A DNA stretch of 64,000 nt from JACCTU01 sp963848525 (GTDB lineage: Bacteria > Actinomycetota > Thermoleophilia > Gaiellales > Gaiellaceae). Below are positions 24,686-34,107 of the stretch, piece after piece. The first letter of the stretch is position 1, and each line of letters opens with the position of its first letter. The notes below the pieces were generated by a model that saw only the letters and a program-made list of their open reading frames with translations, was not told the DNA's origin and searched no databases. The position numbers and the translations under genes were made by a program. Location of the stretch: NCBI GenBank assembly GCA_963848525.1, contig CAWKDZ010000003.1:434001-498000 (forward strand), written 5' to 3'.

Positions 24686-27600
24686 TCAAGCCGGGACGAG
24701 CGCCTCTTTGAGCTCCGATCCCCGAGCAGCGGAGACGACGTTTCCCTTCTCGGTGAACGCTGCGATCGCATCGTCGACGACGGCTGTTGCCTCGTCCGTT
24801 CTCCCAGCTGAGCGGAGAACTTCCGCCAGCGCGAGCAAGACGTTGCCGCGCTGATTGAGAGCATCCGTGCGCTCCACGAGCTCGCGCGCGGCCCGTGCGA
24901 GCGTCTCGGCCTCGTCGACGGCACCCTGCCGGGCGAGGACCTTGGCCAGCACGTAGCGCCACGAGAACTCGGCGCTGACGTCGCGTGCTGAGCTGTGGCT
25001 GCGCGCGATCTGCGCCCAGTGCTCCGCGTCGGACAGGTCACCCTGCTCGCAGAGGGCTTCGGCCAGGCCGGTGGCGTACGTCGCAAGGTATGCCGCTTGG
25101 CCCATCAGCTCGAGCGAATCACAGCTGCTGCGGTACGCGACCTCAGCGGCTTCGGCGTCGCCCCGCAGGAGCTCGATCATTCCCACAACGCCGGCGCCAA
25201 CCGCCGCCGCTACCGGAAAGCCCAACTCTTCGAAGATCGCGACCGCACGGTCCGCGTGCTCGCGGCCCTGATCGAAGCTCGCACCGAGGCCCTCGAGCGC
25301 GCCGAGCCAGACGAGGCAGTTCGCCTCGCCACCACGGCCGGCGTCTTCGTCGAGGAGCGCGGCGACCCGGGGCAGTGCGGTCCCGACCGGCCTAGGCCCG
25401 TAGAAGAGCGCGGCCGCGAGATCCCCGATGCACCGGGTCGTGGGCCAACCAGAGAGCCGGTAGTGCTCCAGCGCGTGTTCCACCGCGGCCTCCCAAGCGG
25501 CGTTCTGGCAACGGAATGCGCCTTCGACCCAACCTCTCAACAGCCAGGCGCGACCCGAGCGAACGTCGGTCGTCCACAGCTTCGAAGACCGGGATGGCGG
25601 CAGTGGCTGTCTCGAGCAGCGGTTCCGTCTCTCCGCGGGAGAGGATCCGCGCGTTCGCGAGCTCGAGTTGGGCCCGCGCCTTGAGTCGCCGGTCTTGCGA
25701 GAGCCGCACGACGTCATCGAGAACCGACTCCGCCCGAGTGTTGTCCCCGGAAAGGGTAAACGCCGTTCCGAGCTCCGCCAACAGCTCCAGGCGGCGCTCG
25801 TCGATCGCTGGCAGGAGTGCAGTCGCCCGCCCGAGCAGGTTCGTGGCTGCGGGCATGTCGCCCTGCTTGAAGGCGCGGATCCCGGCCCGCCCGAGTGTCT
25901 CGCCCGCTTCGGTGGCGAGCTGAAGCGCGTGTCGACTGGCCGGGCGCAATGCGACCAGGGCGTCGTGCGCCTGCTCGAGGTGGTAGCCGACGATCTCGTC
26001 GCGCGCGTCCGGCCTCGCGGCGAGCCAGTCGGCAAACGCCTCGTGCAGCTCGGCGCGGCGTTCCTTCGGCACGGCCGCATAGACGACGTCGCGGATCAGG
26101 ACGTGGTTGAAGGCGAACGCGTCCTCGGCGGTCACGGTCGGGCGCCCGCGTCGAACCAAGCCGCGGCGGACGAGCCCCTCCAGCGTCGAGGTGATCGTGC
26201 CGGCGTCTTCGGGCGGGGAGAGCGCGAGCACCTCGCTGCGGCGGAAATCGCGCCCGACGACCGAAGCGCGCTCGACGATCGCGCGCTCCTCACGGCCCAG
26301 CGCGTCCAGGCGACTCGCGAGCAGCGCCTCGACCGAGGGAGGCAGTGACTCGAGCGCCTCCGGGCCGCGCTCGAGCACGAACGCGAGGAGCTGTTCGGCG
26401 AAGAGCGGGTTTCCCTCCGCCGCCTCCGCGATTCGCGCTCGGGTCTTCCGGTCGAGCTCGTCCTCGGCGAGGTTCTCGATCAACGCGTCGGCGTCGCTCT
26501 CCTCGAGCGGGTCGAGCCGGACGGTGAACTGGTTCTGCCACTGCGACCGCCTGTCGCGAAACTCGGGGCGGGCCGTTGCGAGCACGAGGAGCGGCGCGTC
26601 GTCTGCGCGCGCGAGGACCTGGTCGACGAGATCGAGGAGCGTCGGCTCGGCCCAGTGCGCGTCGTCGAGGACGAGCACGAGCGGACGCCTTCGCGCCAAC
26701 GTCCTGATGAAGCGCCCGACCGCCCAGGACGCCTCGCCCGCCGGCAGCGCGCCCTCACCGGGTGACGTGAGCGTGCGGACGCCCCGAGCCACTGCGTCGG
26801 CGTCCTCCTCGCCGGCGAGCAGTTCCTCGAGCTCCACCTCGCGTGTGGCCTGGCGGACGACGTCGACCAGGGGCAGGTACGTCGCACCCTCGCCGTAGGA
26901 GACGCAGCGCCCGACGAGGACGTCGGCCTCGTCGGCGACAGCGGTGATCAGCTCGCGCGCCAGCCGCGACTTGCCGATCCCTGGGTCGCCGTCGACGAGG
27001 ACGAGCACCGCCGTCTTCTTGTTGCGCGCACGCGTGAACGCTGCGCGCAGCTTCCGAAGCTCCTTGCGCCGGCCGACGAGCGGTGCGTCGAAGCGTCGCG
27101 CGACCCCGGGCGCGTCCGCGAGCAGCTCGACGATGCGGAACGCCGGGAGCGGCTCGGGGCGGTTGCGGAGCTCCAGCGGCCCGAGCGCCTCGGTGTCGAC
27201 CGCGTCGCGGACGAGGGCGAGCGTCATCGGGCCGATGACGATCTCGCCCGGCTGCGCCGCCTCCTGGAGCCGCTTGCCGACATTGACGGCGTCACCGGTC
27301 ACGAGCGGGGTCTCGCCGGGGTCGCCCGTGACGACCTCGCCCGTGTTGACGCCGATCCGAAGCTCGAGTCGCACGCCGTGGTCTCGCTCGAGCTCGGCGC
27401 TCAGCTCCGCGAGCGCGGTCCGCATCTCGTCGGCGGCGCGAACGGCGCGCAACGCGTCGTCCTCGTGCACGGCCGGGATGCCGAACACCGCCATCACCTC
27501 GTCGCCGGCGAACTTCTCCGGGGTGCCGCCGTGGCGCTCGATCACGGTGCGCATCGACGCGAAGAAGCGACGCATCACGTTCCGGAGCGACTCTGGGTCG

Positions 27601-28433
27601 ACGGTCGAAGCGAGCCGCGTGTGCCCGACGACGTCGGCGAAGAGGACGGTCACGACCTTGCGCACGGTCGGTTCGGGCTGTGCTGCGGCGGCCGGCGACG
27701 GCTCGCCGGCGAGACTCGCGTCCTGCTCGAGGATCGCGCGTTCGAGCTTGCGCAGGTCCTCGCTCGGGTCGAGGCCGAGCTCCTCGCGCAGCTGCCGGCG
27801 GCCGTCGCGATACGCCTCCAGCGCCTCCGCGTGCCGACCCGAACGGTAGAGCGCGAGCATTAGCTGCCCGCGGAGCCGTTGCAGGAGCGGATGCTCGGCG
27901 ACGAGCGCCTCCAGCTCCGCGACGAGCTCGGTGTGGCGGCCGAGCTCGAGGTCGGCATCGATCCGCGCCTCGAGCGCGCTCAGCCGCAACTCTTCGATGC
28001 GGGCGATCTCCGACCGGGCGAACTGCTCGTAGGCGAAGTCCGCGAGCGCGGGCCCGCGCCAGAGCGCAAGGGCCGAGCGGAGCCGCTCCGCGCGTACCGA
28101 AGCCTCGGCGCCGCGCGCTTCCGCGACCAGCCGCTCGAAGACCGCGAGGTCGAGCTCGTCCGGCTGGACGCGAAGCAGATATCCGGGCGGACGGGTCACG
28201 AGCGCGTCCTCGCCGAGCGCCTTGCGCAGGTGCGAGACGTAGTTCTGGAGCGAGCCCAGCGCCCGTGGTGGCGGCGAGCCGCCCCAGAGGGCGTCGAGCA
28301 GGACGTCCGTCGAGACGACCTCGTTGGGGTGCAGGAGCAGCAGCGCGAGCAGCGCGCGCGGCTTCGCGCGCCGGAGGGCGGGGTGATCGACGACCGGGTC
28401 GACCTCGAGCGGCCCGAGGATCCGGTACCTCAC
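24686..28433 (-). CDS. SARP/BTAD regulator fused to cyclase, AAA ATPase and TPR domains (frameshifted)
   Basis: About 1249 residues from GTG 28433 (MRYRILGPLEVDP). Order: OmpR-like winged helix (1-95), BTAD helical repeats (95-245), a class III nucleotide-cyclase domain (about 265-450; VVTVLFADVVGHT and KFAGDEVMAVFG give both metal-binding Asp, GVNTGEVVTGD follows), an AAA/NB-ARC-like ATPase with Walker A GDPGIGKSR and LVLVLDDAHWAEP (Walker B), then TPR-like repeats. A one-base frame change near 25560 joins the long frame to the C-terminal TPR part. It is expected to bind direct repeats through the winged helix and sense a nucleotide or protein signal. The upstream gap carries GTGTGAG repeats 11 bp apart, a candidate autoregulatory site. 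Confidence 0.87.
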
Positions 28434-28475
28434 GGGCCGGTTGTAGCACCTGTCTCTTGCGCCGACCAGGGCCGC

Positions 28476-28493
28476 GTGTGAGCCGGGTGTGAG
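28476..28493. promoter_or_regulatory. Two GTGTGAG heptads 11 bp apart
   Basis: GTGTGAG at 28476-28482 and again at 28487-28493, in the divergent gap between the SARP-type regulator and a 42-residue ORF. The spacing is what SARP proteins recognise, but the heptad differs from the GCCGTTG array at 24388. Two copies alone could be chance. Confidence 0.35.
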
Positions 28494-28515
28494 GCGCGGA
28501 CCGCAAGGTCGGCGC

Positions 28516-28644
28516 ATGGATGCGAGTCCGGAAGCCGTCGAGGAGCTTCTCGTCGAGATCGAGCGCTACCTGGCGCTCGTCGACGCGCTGCGGCTCGCCG
28601 ACCTGGAGCCGACCTGGTCTCCGGAGCCCGTGAGGGGCGTGTGA
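28516..28644 (+). CDS. Possible 42-aa ORF divergent from the regulator
   Basis: ATG 28516 to TGA 28644 encodes MDASPEAVEELLVEIERYLA followed by LVDALRLADLEPTWSPEPVRGV, an amphipathic helix with a short acidic tail. GGTCGGCG precedes the start, which is a weak ribosome-binding site. The position, 83 bp from the regulator start and directly before a secreted-protein gene, makes it plausible as a small regulatory protein. There is no independent support. Confidence 0.35.
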   Translation: MDASPEAVEELLVEIERYLALVDALRLADLEPTWSPEPVRGV

Positions 28645-28681
28645 GCGCCGGATCGGACGCTCGACGAAAAGGAGGATGAAA

Positions 28682-29110
28682 ATGAGCAACAAGGTTCGAC
28701 TCCCGAGCCCCGCGATGGTCGTTGCGTGCGTCGCGCTGCTGGTGGCGACGAGCGGGACAGCGGTCGCGGCCTCGCCGGTCGTGAAGCGGGCCCTGTTCGC
28801 GAACAATGCGGGCAAGCTCCAGGGGAGGACCGCGGCCGACGTCGCCGCGCTCCCCGGTCCTGCCAGCTCCGCGATGGGCCTGCTCTCGGTGAAGACGCAG
28901 GCGGCGTCGCTCGGCGCCGACAGCGGCCAGGAGTTCGCGATCAGCTGCGACGCCGGCAAGAAGGTCGTCAGCGGCGGCTGGTCGACGAGCGGCCCCGTGC
29001 TCGCGTGGGACTCGCGACCGACCAGCGACACGACGTGGACGGTCTACCTCGGGAACGTGAGCGAGACACAGGGTGCGAACGTGAGCGTCTATGCGATCTG
29101 CCTCGGGTGA
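28682..29110 (+). CDS. Secreted protein with N-terminal signal peptide, unknown function
   Basis: 142 residues. The start is ATG 28682 and not 28676, because the Shine-Dalgarno AAGGAGG (28668-28674) has correct spacing only for the former. A signal peptide (AMVVACVALLVATSGTAVAA) is followed by VKRALFANNAGKLQGRTAAD, a motif seen in many secreted actinobacterial hypothetical proteins. A C-terminal domain has two Cys (AISCDAGKKVVSGGW and VYAICLG) that may pair. The strong SD and following terminator indicate good expression. Confidence 0.75.
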   Translation: MSNKVRLPSPAMVVACVALLVATSGTAVAASPVVKRALFANNAGKLQGRTAADVAALPGPASSAMGLLSVKTQAASLGADSGQEFAISCDAGKKVVSGGWSTSGPVLAWDSRPTSDTTWTVYLGNVSETQGANVSVYAICLG

Positions 29111-30155
29111 GGCGAGAGGAGGCCCCGCTCGCAGCGGGCGGGGCCTCCGGCTCTTCGGGCTCTCGGCTGCACTCGCGGTCGGAGCAGGAGTGCCGCCGGC
29201 GCCGACCGCCGCGCCGCCTGTTGCGTATCGCCTGGCCGCCGACGACGACCGGGCACCATCGCGGCGCGCAGTTGCCCGGACGGCGTGGCAGGGCGGTCGC
29301 TTCGCGCTGGTGGGCGGCGAGTCGGTCACGGTCTTCGTCTCGCAGTCGCTCGCAGGCGGGCCGGATGGACGGGCGTGGGCCGATTTCGTGGGGAGTCTCG
29401 TTCACGGCCCAGAGATCTCGCAGCTAGCGGCGTACTTCGCGAACGAGGCGGAGGTCGAAGAGCTCTGCGGGGGACCCGCGCTCGGCTGCTACGCCAACAA
29501 CATGATGGTGTCGATCGGCGAGACCGCCGGAGGCGTCAGCGCCGACGAAGTAGCGACGCACGAGTACGGCCATCACGTCGCGCACAACCGGGTGAACCCG
29601 CCGTGGCGTGCGACCGACTACGGGACCAAGCGCTGGGCGTCGTACGTCGGCATCTGCGCCCGCGCCGCCTCGGGCGCCGTGTATCCCGGCGACGAGGACG
29701 AGCACTACGAGCTCAACCCCGGCGAGGGCTTCGCCGAGGCGTACCGCGTTCTCAACGAGCGGCGCCGCGGGATCGCGCAGTCGCCGTGGTCGCTCGTCGA
29801 CCGCAGCTTCTACCCCGACGAGCCCGCCCTCGCGCGCGTCGAGGAGGACGTGCTGCGCGAGTGGACCGGAGGATCCCGCGTCGTCGTCGCGGGGCGCGTG
29901 CGGGGCCGGCAGTGGTCGAAGAAGCTCTCGACCCCGCTGGACGGGGACGTGTCGGTGCGCCTTCAGCTCCCGCCCGCCACGAACGCCGCGCTCGAAGTGC
30001 TAGCGCCGGACGGACGCGTTGTGGCCCGCGCACGCTGGTCGAGCGCACGCGAACAGAACGCGACGTTCCAGGCCTGCGGCCAGCGGTCGTTCTCGCTTCG
30101 CCTGACGACGCGTGGGGCAGCAGCTCGCTTCTCGATCGCAGTCGTGGCTCCGTGA
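29091..30155 (+). CDS. Putative secreted zinc metalloprotease (HExxH)
   Basis: 354 residues from ATG 29091. After an Arg-rich N-terminus there is a hydrophobic FGLSAALAVGAGV stretch and an Ala-x-Ala-rich site, so a signal peptide is likely. The catalytic motif HEYGHH is at about residue 160, and a downstream Glu in NPGEGFAEAYRVL is a likely third zinc ligand, a gluzincin arrangement. The C-terminal 100 residues look like a beta-sandwich. The start overlaps the upstream gene and its terminator hairpin, so a later start is possible, but that would remove the signal peptide. Confidence 0.7.
   Translation: MRSASGEARGGPARSGRGLRLFGLSAALAVGAGVPPAPTAAPPVAYRLAADDDRAPSRRAVARTAWQGGRFALVGGESVTVFVSQSLAGGPDGRAWADFVGSLVHGPEISQLAAYFANEAEVEELCGGPALGCYANNMMVSIGETAGGVSADEVATHEYGHHVAHNRVNPPWRATDYGTKRWASYVGICARAASGAVYPGDEDEHYELNPGEGFAEAYRVLNERRRGIAQSPWSLVDRSFYPDEPALARVEEDVLREWTGGSRVVVAGRVRGRQWSKKLSTPLDGDVSVRLQLPPATNAALEVLAPDGRVVARARWSSAREQNATFQACGQRSFSLRLTTRGAAARFSIAVVAP
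29118..29148 (+). terminator. Perfect GC-rich hairpin after the secreted-protein gene
   Basis: GGAGGCCCCGC (29118-29128) pairs perfectly with GCGGGGCCTCC (29138-29148) around a nine-base loop, seven bases after the TGA at 29108-29110. There is no T-run. The hairpin also falls inside the first codons of the metalloprotease frame. Confidence 0.6.
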
Positions 30156-30223
30156 GCAGCCGTTCGGTCGCGCCGGTTGATACGAGGCGCTTGGCTCCAT
30201 CGATTCGATAGCGTCCGAGACCG

Positions 30224-31906
30224 GTGGAGGCGAAGCACGACGTGCTCGTCGTCGGGGCCGGCTGCGCGGGCATGCGCGCGGCCATCGAGGCATTCGACAC
30301 CGGGGCGGACGTGGCGATGATCTCGAAGATCCACCCGACCCGCAGCCATTCCGGCGCTGCGGAAGGCGGGATCAACGCGGCGCTCGGGAACGCCTCCGAG
30401 GACGACCCCGAGACGCACGCCTTCGACACCGTCAAGGGCTCGGACTACCTCGGCGACCAGGACGCGATCCAGATCCTCTGCGACGAGGCGCCCGGCGACG
30501 TCTACCAGCTCGAGCACTGGGGCGCGGTCTTCTCGCGGACGGACGACGGCCGGATCGCGCAGCGCCCGTTCGGTGCCGCCGGCGCCCCCCGCACGGCCTA
30601 CGCCGCGGACATCACCGGCCACGTGCTCGTGCAGGTGCTCTACGAGCAGGTCGTCAAGCGCGACATCCTGACGTACGAGGAGTACTTCGCCTGGAAGCTC
30701 GTCGTCGACGAGGACCGCTGCCAGGGCGTGATCTGCTGGGACCTGCTCAACGGCGGCCTGAAGACGATCGGCGCGAAGACCGTGATCCTCGCCACGGGCG
30801 GGGCCGGACGCCTCTACACGGGCACGACGAACGCGTACTCGTGCACCGGCGACGGCATGGCTCTCGCCCTGCGCGTGGGAGTACCGCTGAAGGACATGGA
30901 GATGATGCAGTTCCACCCGACGACGCTCGCGCCGACCGGGGTGCTGATCACCGAGGGCTGCCGCGGCGAAGGCGCGTACCTGCTCAACTCGGAAGGCGAA
31001 CGCTTTCTCAAGACCTACGCGCCGAACGCGATGGAACTCGCGTCGCGCGACGTCATCTCGCGCGCGGAACAGACCGAGATCGACGAGGGCCGGGGCGTCG
31101 ACGGGAACGTGCTGCTCGACCTGCGCCACCTCGGCGCGGACAAGATCCTCGAGCGCCTGCACGGGACGCGCGAGCTCTCGATGGTCTTCGCAGGCGTCGA
31201 TCCGATCCACGAGCCGATTCCCGTTCGACCCGGAGCCCACTACCACATGGGCGGCGTCGACACGGACGTCTGGGGCCAGACGTCGCTCGAAGGTCTCTAC
31301 GCAGCGGGCGAGGTCGCGTGCGTCTCCGTGCATGGCGCGAACCGGCTCGGCGGCAACGCGCTGATGGAGACGATCACCTTCGGCAAGCGTTCGGGCCGGC
31401 ACGCCGCGGACTGGGCGCTGGCGAACACGACCGTGACCGTGCCGCCCTCGGTCGAGGCCGACGCCGAGCGCGAGCTGAAGACGCTGCTCGCGCGGCGCGA
31501 CGGCGAGCGGCCGTGGCGCATCCGCGACGAGCTCGCCTCGACGATGCACGAGAACTTCGGCGTCTTCCGGCGCGAGGACCAGATGCAGCGGCAGGGCGAG
31601 CTCGTGCAGACACTGCGAGAGCGCTACGAGAAGGTCGTCGTCGAGGACAAGGGCAACGTCTTCAACAGCGACCTGACGCAGGCGCTCGAGCTGGGTTTCC
31701 TGCTCGAGCTCGCGCAGTGCATGGTCGTCTGCGGGATCGCGCGCAAGGAGAGCCGCGGCGCGCACGCGCGGCCGCACGACTTCCCGGACCGCGACGACGA
31801 GAACTTCCTCAGACACACGCTGGTGACGTGGGAGGGCGGCGCGCCCGAGCTCGAGTGGCGGCCGGTGACGATGACGAAGTGGGAGCCGAAGGAGCGAACC
31901 TACTAA
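30224..31906 (+). CDS. sdhA: Succinate dehydrogenase/fumarate reductase flavoprotein subunit
   Basis: 560 residues from GTG 30224 (MEAKHDVLVVGAGCAGMRAA). FAD-binding Rossmann motif, HPTRSHSGAAEGGINAALGN with the FAD-linking His, MMQFHPTTLAPTGVLITEG, HYHMGGVDTD and HGANRLGGNALMETITFG with the catalytic Arg. Oxidises succinate to fumarate. The stop codon shares its last base with the structured element that fills the gap to sdhB. Confidence 0.94.
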   Translation: MEAKHDVLVVGAGCAGMRAAIEAFDTGADVAMISKIHPTRSHSGAAEGGINAALGNASEDDPETHAFDTVKGSDYLGDQDAIQILCDEAPGDVYQLEHWGAVFSRTDDGRIAQRPFGAAGAPRTAYAADITGHVLVQVLYEQVVKRDILTYEEYFAWKLVVDEDRCQGVICWDLLNGGLKTIGAKTVILATGGAGRLYTGTTNAYSCTGDGMALALRVGVPLKDMEMMQFHPTTLAPTGVLITEGCRGEGAYLLNSEGERFLKTYAPNAMELASRDVISRAEQTEIDEGRGVDGNVLLDLRHLGADKILERLHGTRELSMVFAGVDPIHEPIPVRPGAHYHMGGVDTDVWGQTSLEGLYAAGEVACVSVHGANRLGGNALMETITFGKRSGRHAADWALANTTVTVPPSVEADAERELKTLLARRDGERPWRIRDELASTMHENFGVFRREDQMQRQGELVQTLRERYEKVVVEDKGNVFNSDLTQALELGFLLELAQCMVVCGIARKESRGAHARPHDFPDRDDENFLRHTLVTWEGGAPELEWRPVTMTKWEPKERTY

Positions 31907-32067
31907 GTGCCCCCCGGCAATACACGCCGGCCCCTGGCCCGCGATCACGCGGCGCCAGGCCGCGTCCTCAGTCGCGTCCGGGCTATCCAGCCCGCACGCT
32001 CCCTGCGTCCTTGCCTGGCTTGGTGCTCGCGACCCAGGGACTCGGCAGCATTACCGGAAGGGGCACT
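31906..32067 (-). ncRNA. Structured repeat element, copy 1 (candidate RNA)
   Basis: A 162-nt sequence bounded by AGTGCCCC and its reverse complement GGGGCACT. On the minus strand it has two 17-nt blocks identical to the copy at 60721-60886: AAGGACGCAGGGAGCGT (32012-31996) and GCGACTGAGGACGCGGC (31975-31959). Between them is a hairpin GGGCT/AGCCC that is CGTATC/GATACG in the other copy. Terminal stems also differ in sequence but stay paired, the pattern of a conserved RNA. It fills the sdhA-sdhB gap and its terminal stem includes the purine-rich stretch before the sdhB start. Identity unknown. Confidence 0.65.
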
Positions 32068-32068
32068 A

Positions 32069-33178
32069 GTGGAAGCCGCAACGCAACCGGCCGAGAAGAC
32101 GATGGAGGTCGCGCTCAAGATCTGGCGCTTCGACTCCGAGTCGGGCGAGCGCTCGCTCGAGCGCTACGAGATCGAGGCGCCCGAGTGGGTGACGCTGCTC
32201 GACGTCCTCGACCTGATCAAGGACAAGCAGGACGGCACGCTCGCCTATCGGAAGAGCTGCCGGATGATGATCTGCGGCTCGTGCGGGATGCGCATGGACG
32301 GCGCGGCCGTGCTCGCGTGCAAGACGCGCATGTACGACATCGTGCAGTCCGGTCACGTGCCCGTGATCTCGGCGATGGGCAACCTGCCGATCGTCAAGGA
32401 CCTCGTCGTCGACATGCAGCCGTTCTGGGACAAGTTCAACGCGATGAAGCCCTACCTCCAGCCCGGCTACGAGGAGCCGCCGGAGGGCAGGGAACACCGG
32501 ATCTCTCAGGAGCAGATGAACGTGATCCACAAGGAGGCGCTCTGCATCAACTGCGGGTGCTGCGTCTCGGAGTGCAACGCGATGGAGTCCGACTCAGCGT
32601 TCCTCGGCCCGCAGGCGCTCGCGAAGGGGATGCGCTTCGTCGGCGACGCGCGCGACGCGGCCACGATCGATCGGCTCGAGGACTACAACGACGAGCACGG
32701 GATCTGGGAGTGCACCCGGTGCTACTTCTGCAACGAGCGCTGCCCGAAGGGCGTCGACCCGCGCGACGCGATCGCCAAGCTCGGCGCCGAGTCGATCAAG
32801 CACGGGATCGACCACGACATGGGGGCGAAGCACGCGAACTGGTTCGTCACGTCGACCGAGACCACGGGGTGGCTGCGCGAGACCGAGCTCGTGCCGAAGA
32901 CGCAGGGTGTGATCTCGGCGATCAGCCAGATGAAGTTCGCTATGGGTCTTGCCGTGAAGGGAAAAGTGCCGCCGCCGATCCCGCCCCACGTCGCCGACAA
33001 GGTCGACGAGGCTCGGGGGTTGCGGAAGCTGGTGAACGAGCACGGCCTGGCGGGCGCCGCCGGCATCGTCCAGGGCGAGCACGCGCTGGGCCGGCTCGAG
33101 TTCAAGGAGTCCGAGGGCGCCCACACGAGCGACCCTGAGGTGCAACCCGGCGTAGAGCCGCCGCACGCCGAAGGATGA
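32069..33178 (+). CDS. sdhB: Succinate dehydrogenase/fumarate reductase iron-sulfur subunit
   Basis: 369 residues from GTG 32069, or 358 from ATG 32102. It has the 2Fe-2S site (CRMMICGSCGMRMDG...C), then CINCGCCVSEC and CTRCYFCNERCPKG for the 4Fe-4S and further clusters. A C-terminal extension of about 100 residues has no cluster motif. GTG 32069 is preferred because GGAAGGGG lies at suitable distance; this stretch is inside the terminal stem of the structured element. It ends in an ATGA overlap with the CCG-domain gene. Confidence 0.92.
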   Translation: MEAATQPAEKTMEVALKIWRFDSESGERSLERYEIEAPEWVTLLDVLDLIKDKQDGTLAYRKSCRMMICGSCGMRMDGAAVLACKTRMYDIVQSGHVPVISAMGNLPIVKDLVVDMQPFWDKFNAMKPYLQPGYEEPPEGREHRISQEQMNVIHKEALCINCGCCVSECNAMESDSAFLGPQALAKGMRFVGDARDAATIDRLEDYNDEHGIWECTRCYFCNERCPKGVDPRDAIAKLGAESIKHGIDHDMGAKHANWFVTSTETTGWLRETELVPKTQGVISAISQMKFAMGLAVKGKVPPPIPPHVADKVDEARGLRKLVNEHGLAGAAGIVQGEHALGRLEFKESEGAHTSDPEVQPGVEPPHAEG

Positions 33179-34074
33179 AGACCGTCGCCTATTACACGGG
33201 TTGTCTCGCCGCTCTTTCAGCAAAAGAGCTCGACACGTCCACGCGCGCGCTCGCGCCGCAGCTGGGGCTGGAGCTCGTCACGCTGGACGCGGTCACGTGC
33301 TGCGGTGCCGGCGACATCCACGAGGCGGAGCCCGACTACTACCTGCATCTGAACGCGCGGATCCTCGCCTACGCGGAGGCAACGGGCTCCGACACGCTGA
33401 TGACGATCTGCAACGTCTGCACGCTCAACCTGCGGCAGGCGAACCACATCCTGCAGGGCGACGCCGGAGTGCTCGCGCGCGTCAACGACAACCTGCGCAC
33501 CGTCGGGGCGCCCGCGTACAGCGGCGGCGTCGAGGTTCGACATCTGCTCTGGCTGATCGCGGAGGGCGAGGGCTACGAGCTGCTCAAGCAGTCGGCGCAC
33601 AAGGGGCTGAAGGGCCTCAAGGTCGCGCCGTTCTACGGCTGCCAGATCCTGCGGCCGTCGAAGCTGCTCGGCTTCGAGGACCCCGACCGGCCGTGGTCGC
33701 TCGAGCTGATCATCGAGGCGTGCGGCGGCGAGGTCGTCGACTACCCGGCCAAGGTCAAGTGCTGCGGCTTCCCGATCATCCAGGCGCGCGAGGAGACCGC
33801 GCTCGGCGAGCTCGTGCAACCGATCCAGCAGGCGATCGAGGGCGGCGCCGACGCGATGGTGACGCCGTGCCCGCTGTGCCACCTCTCGCTCGACGCGTGG
33901 CAGTCGAAGCTGAACGCCGCGCGGATCGAGGAAGGCCTCGAGGAGCTGCCCCCGATGCCGATCTTCCACCTGTCGCAGCTGATCGGCGTCGCAGCGGGCG
34001 TCGAGGAGTCCGAGCTCAAGTTCAAGCGCCACGTCGTCTCGATGGAGCCGGTGCTCGACAAGCTCCAGGTCTGA
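33175..34074 (+). CDS. CCG-domain (HdrB/SdhE-like) subunit of succinate dehydrogenase
   Basis: 299 residues with two cysteine-rich CCG domains: YYTGCLAAL...TCCGAG...CNVCTLN and YGCQILRP...KCCGFP...CPLCHLSLD. These bind an unusual 4Fe-4S cluster in heterodisulfide reductase HdrB and in the SdhE subunit of class E-type succinate:quinone oxidoreductases. Translational coupling to sdhB makes a role as electron-transfer or quinone-side subunit likely. No cytochrome b-type membrane anchor (SdhC/D) is present nearby. Confidence 0.87.
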   Translation: MKTVAYYTGCLAALSAKELDTSTRALAPQLGLELVTLDAVTCCGAGDIHEAEPDYYLHLNARILAYAEATGSDTLMTICNVCTLNLRQANHILQGDAGVLARVNDNLRTVGAPAYSGGVEVRHLLWLIAEGEGYELLKQSAHKGLKGLKVAPFYGCQILRPSKLLGFEDPDRPWSLELIIEACGGEVVDYPAKVKCCGFPIIQAREETALGELVQPIQQAIEGGADAMVTPCPLCHLSLDAWQSKLNAARIEEGLEELPPMPIFHLSQLIGVAAGVEESELKFKRHVVSMEPVLDKLQV

Positions 34075-34107
34075 ACGGCCGCCGCCGCGGCCGCGGCGAC
34101 GACGCTC

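Noticed and set aside
29963..31948. 661-residue minus-strand frame opposite sdhA
   Set aside because: Exactly antisense to a conserved flavoprotein; its composition is that of a shadow frame.
31906..32067. The structured element as an insertion sequence or MITE
   Set aside because: The ends differ between the two copies while pairing is kept, no transposase or target duplication is visible, and the conserved part is internal.
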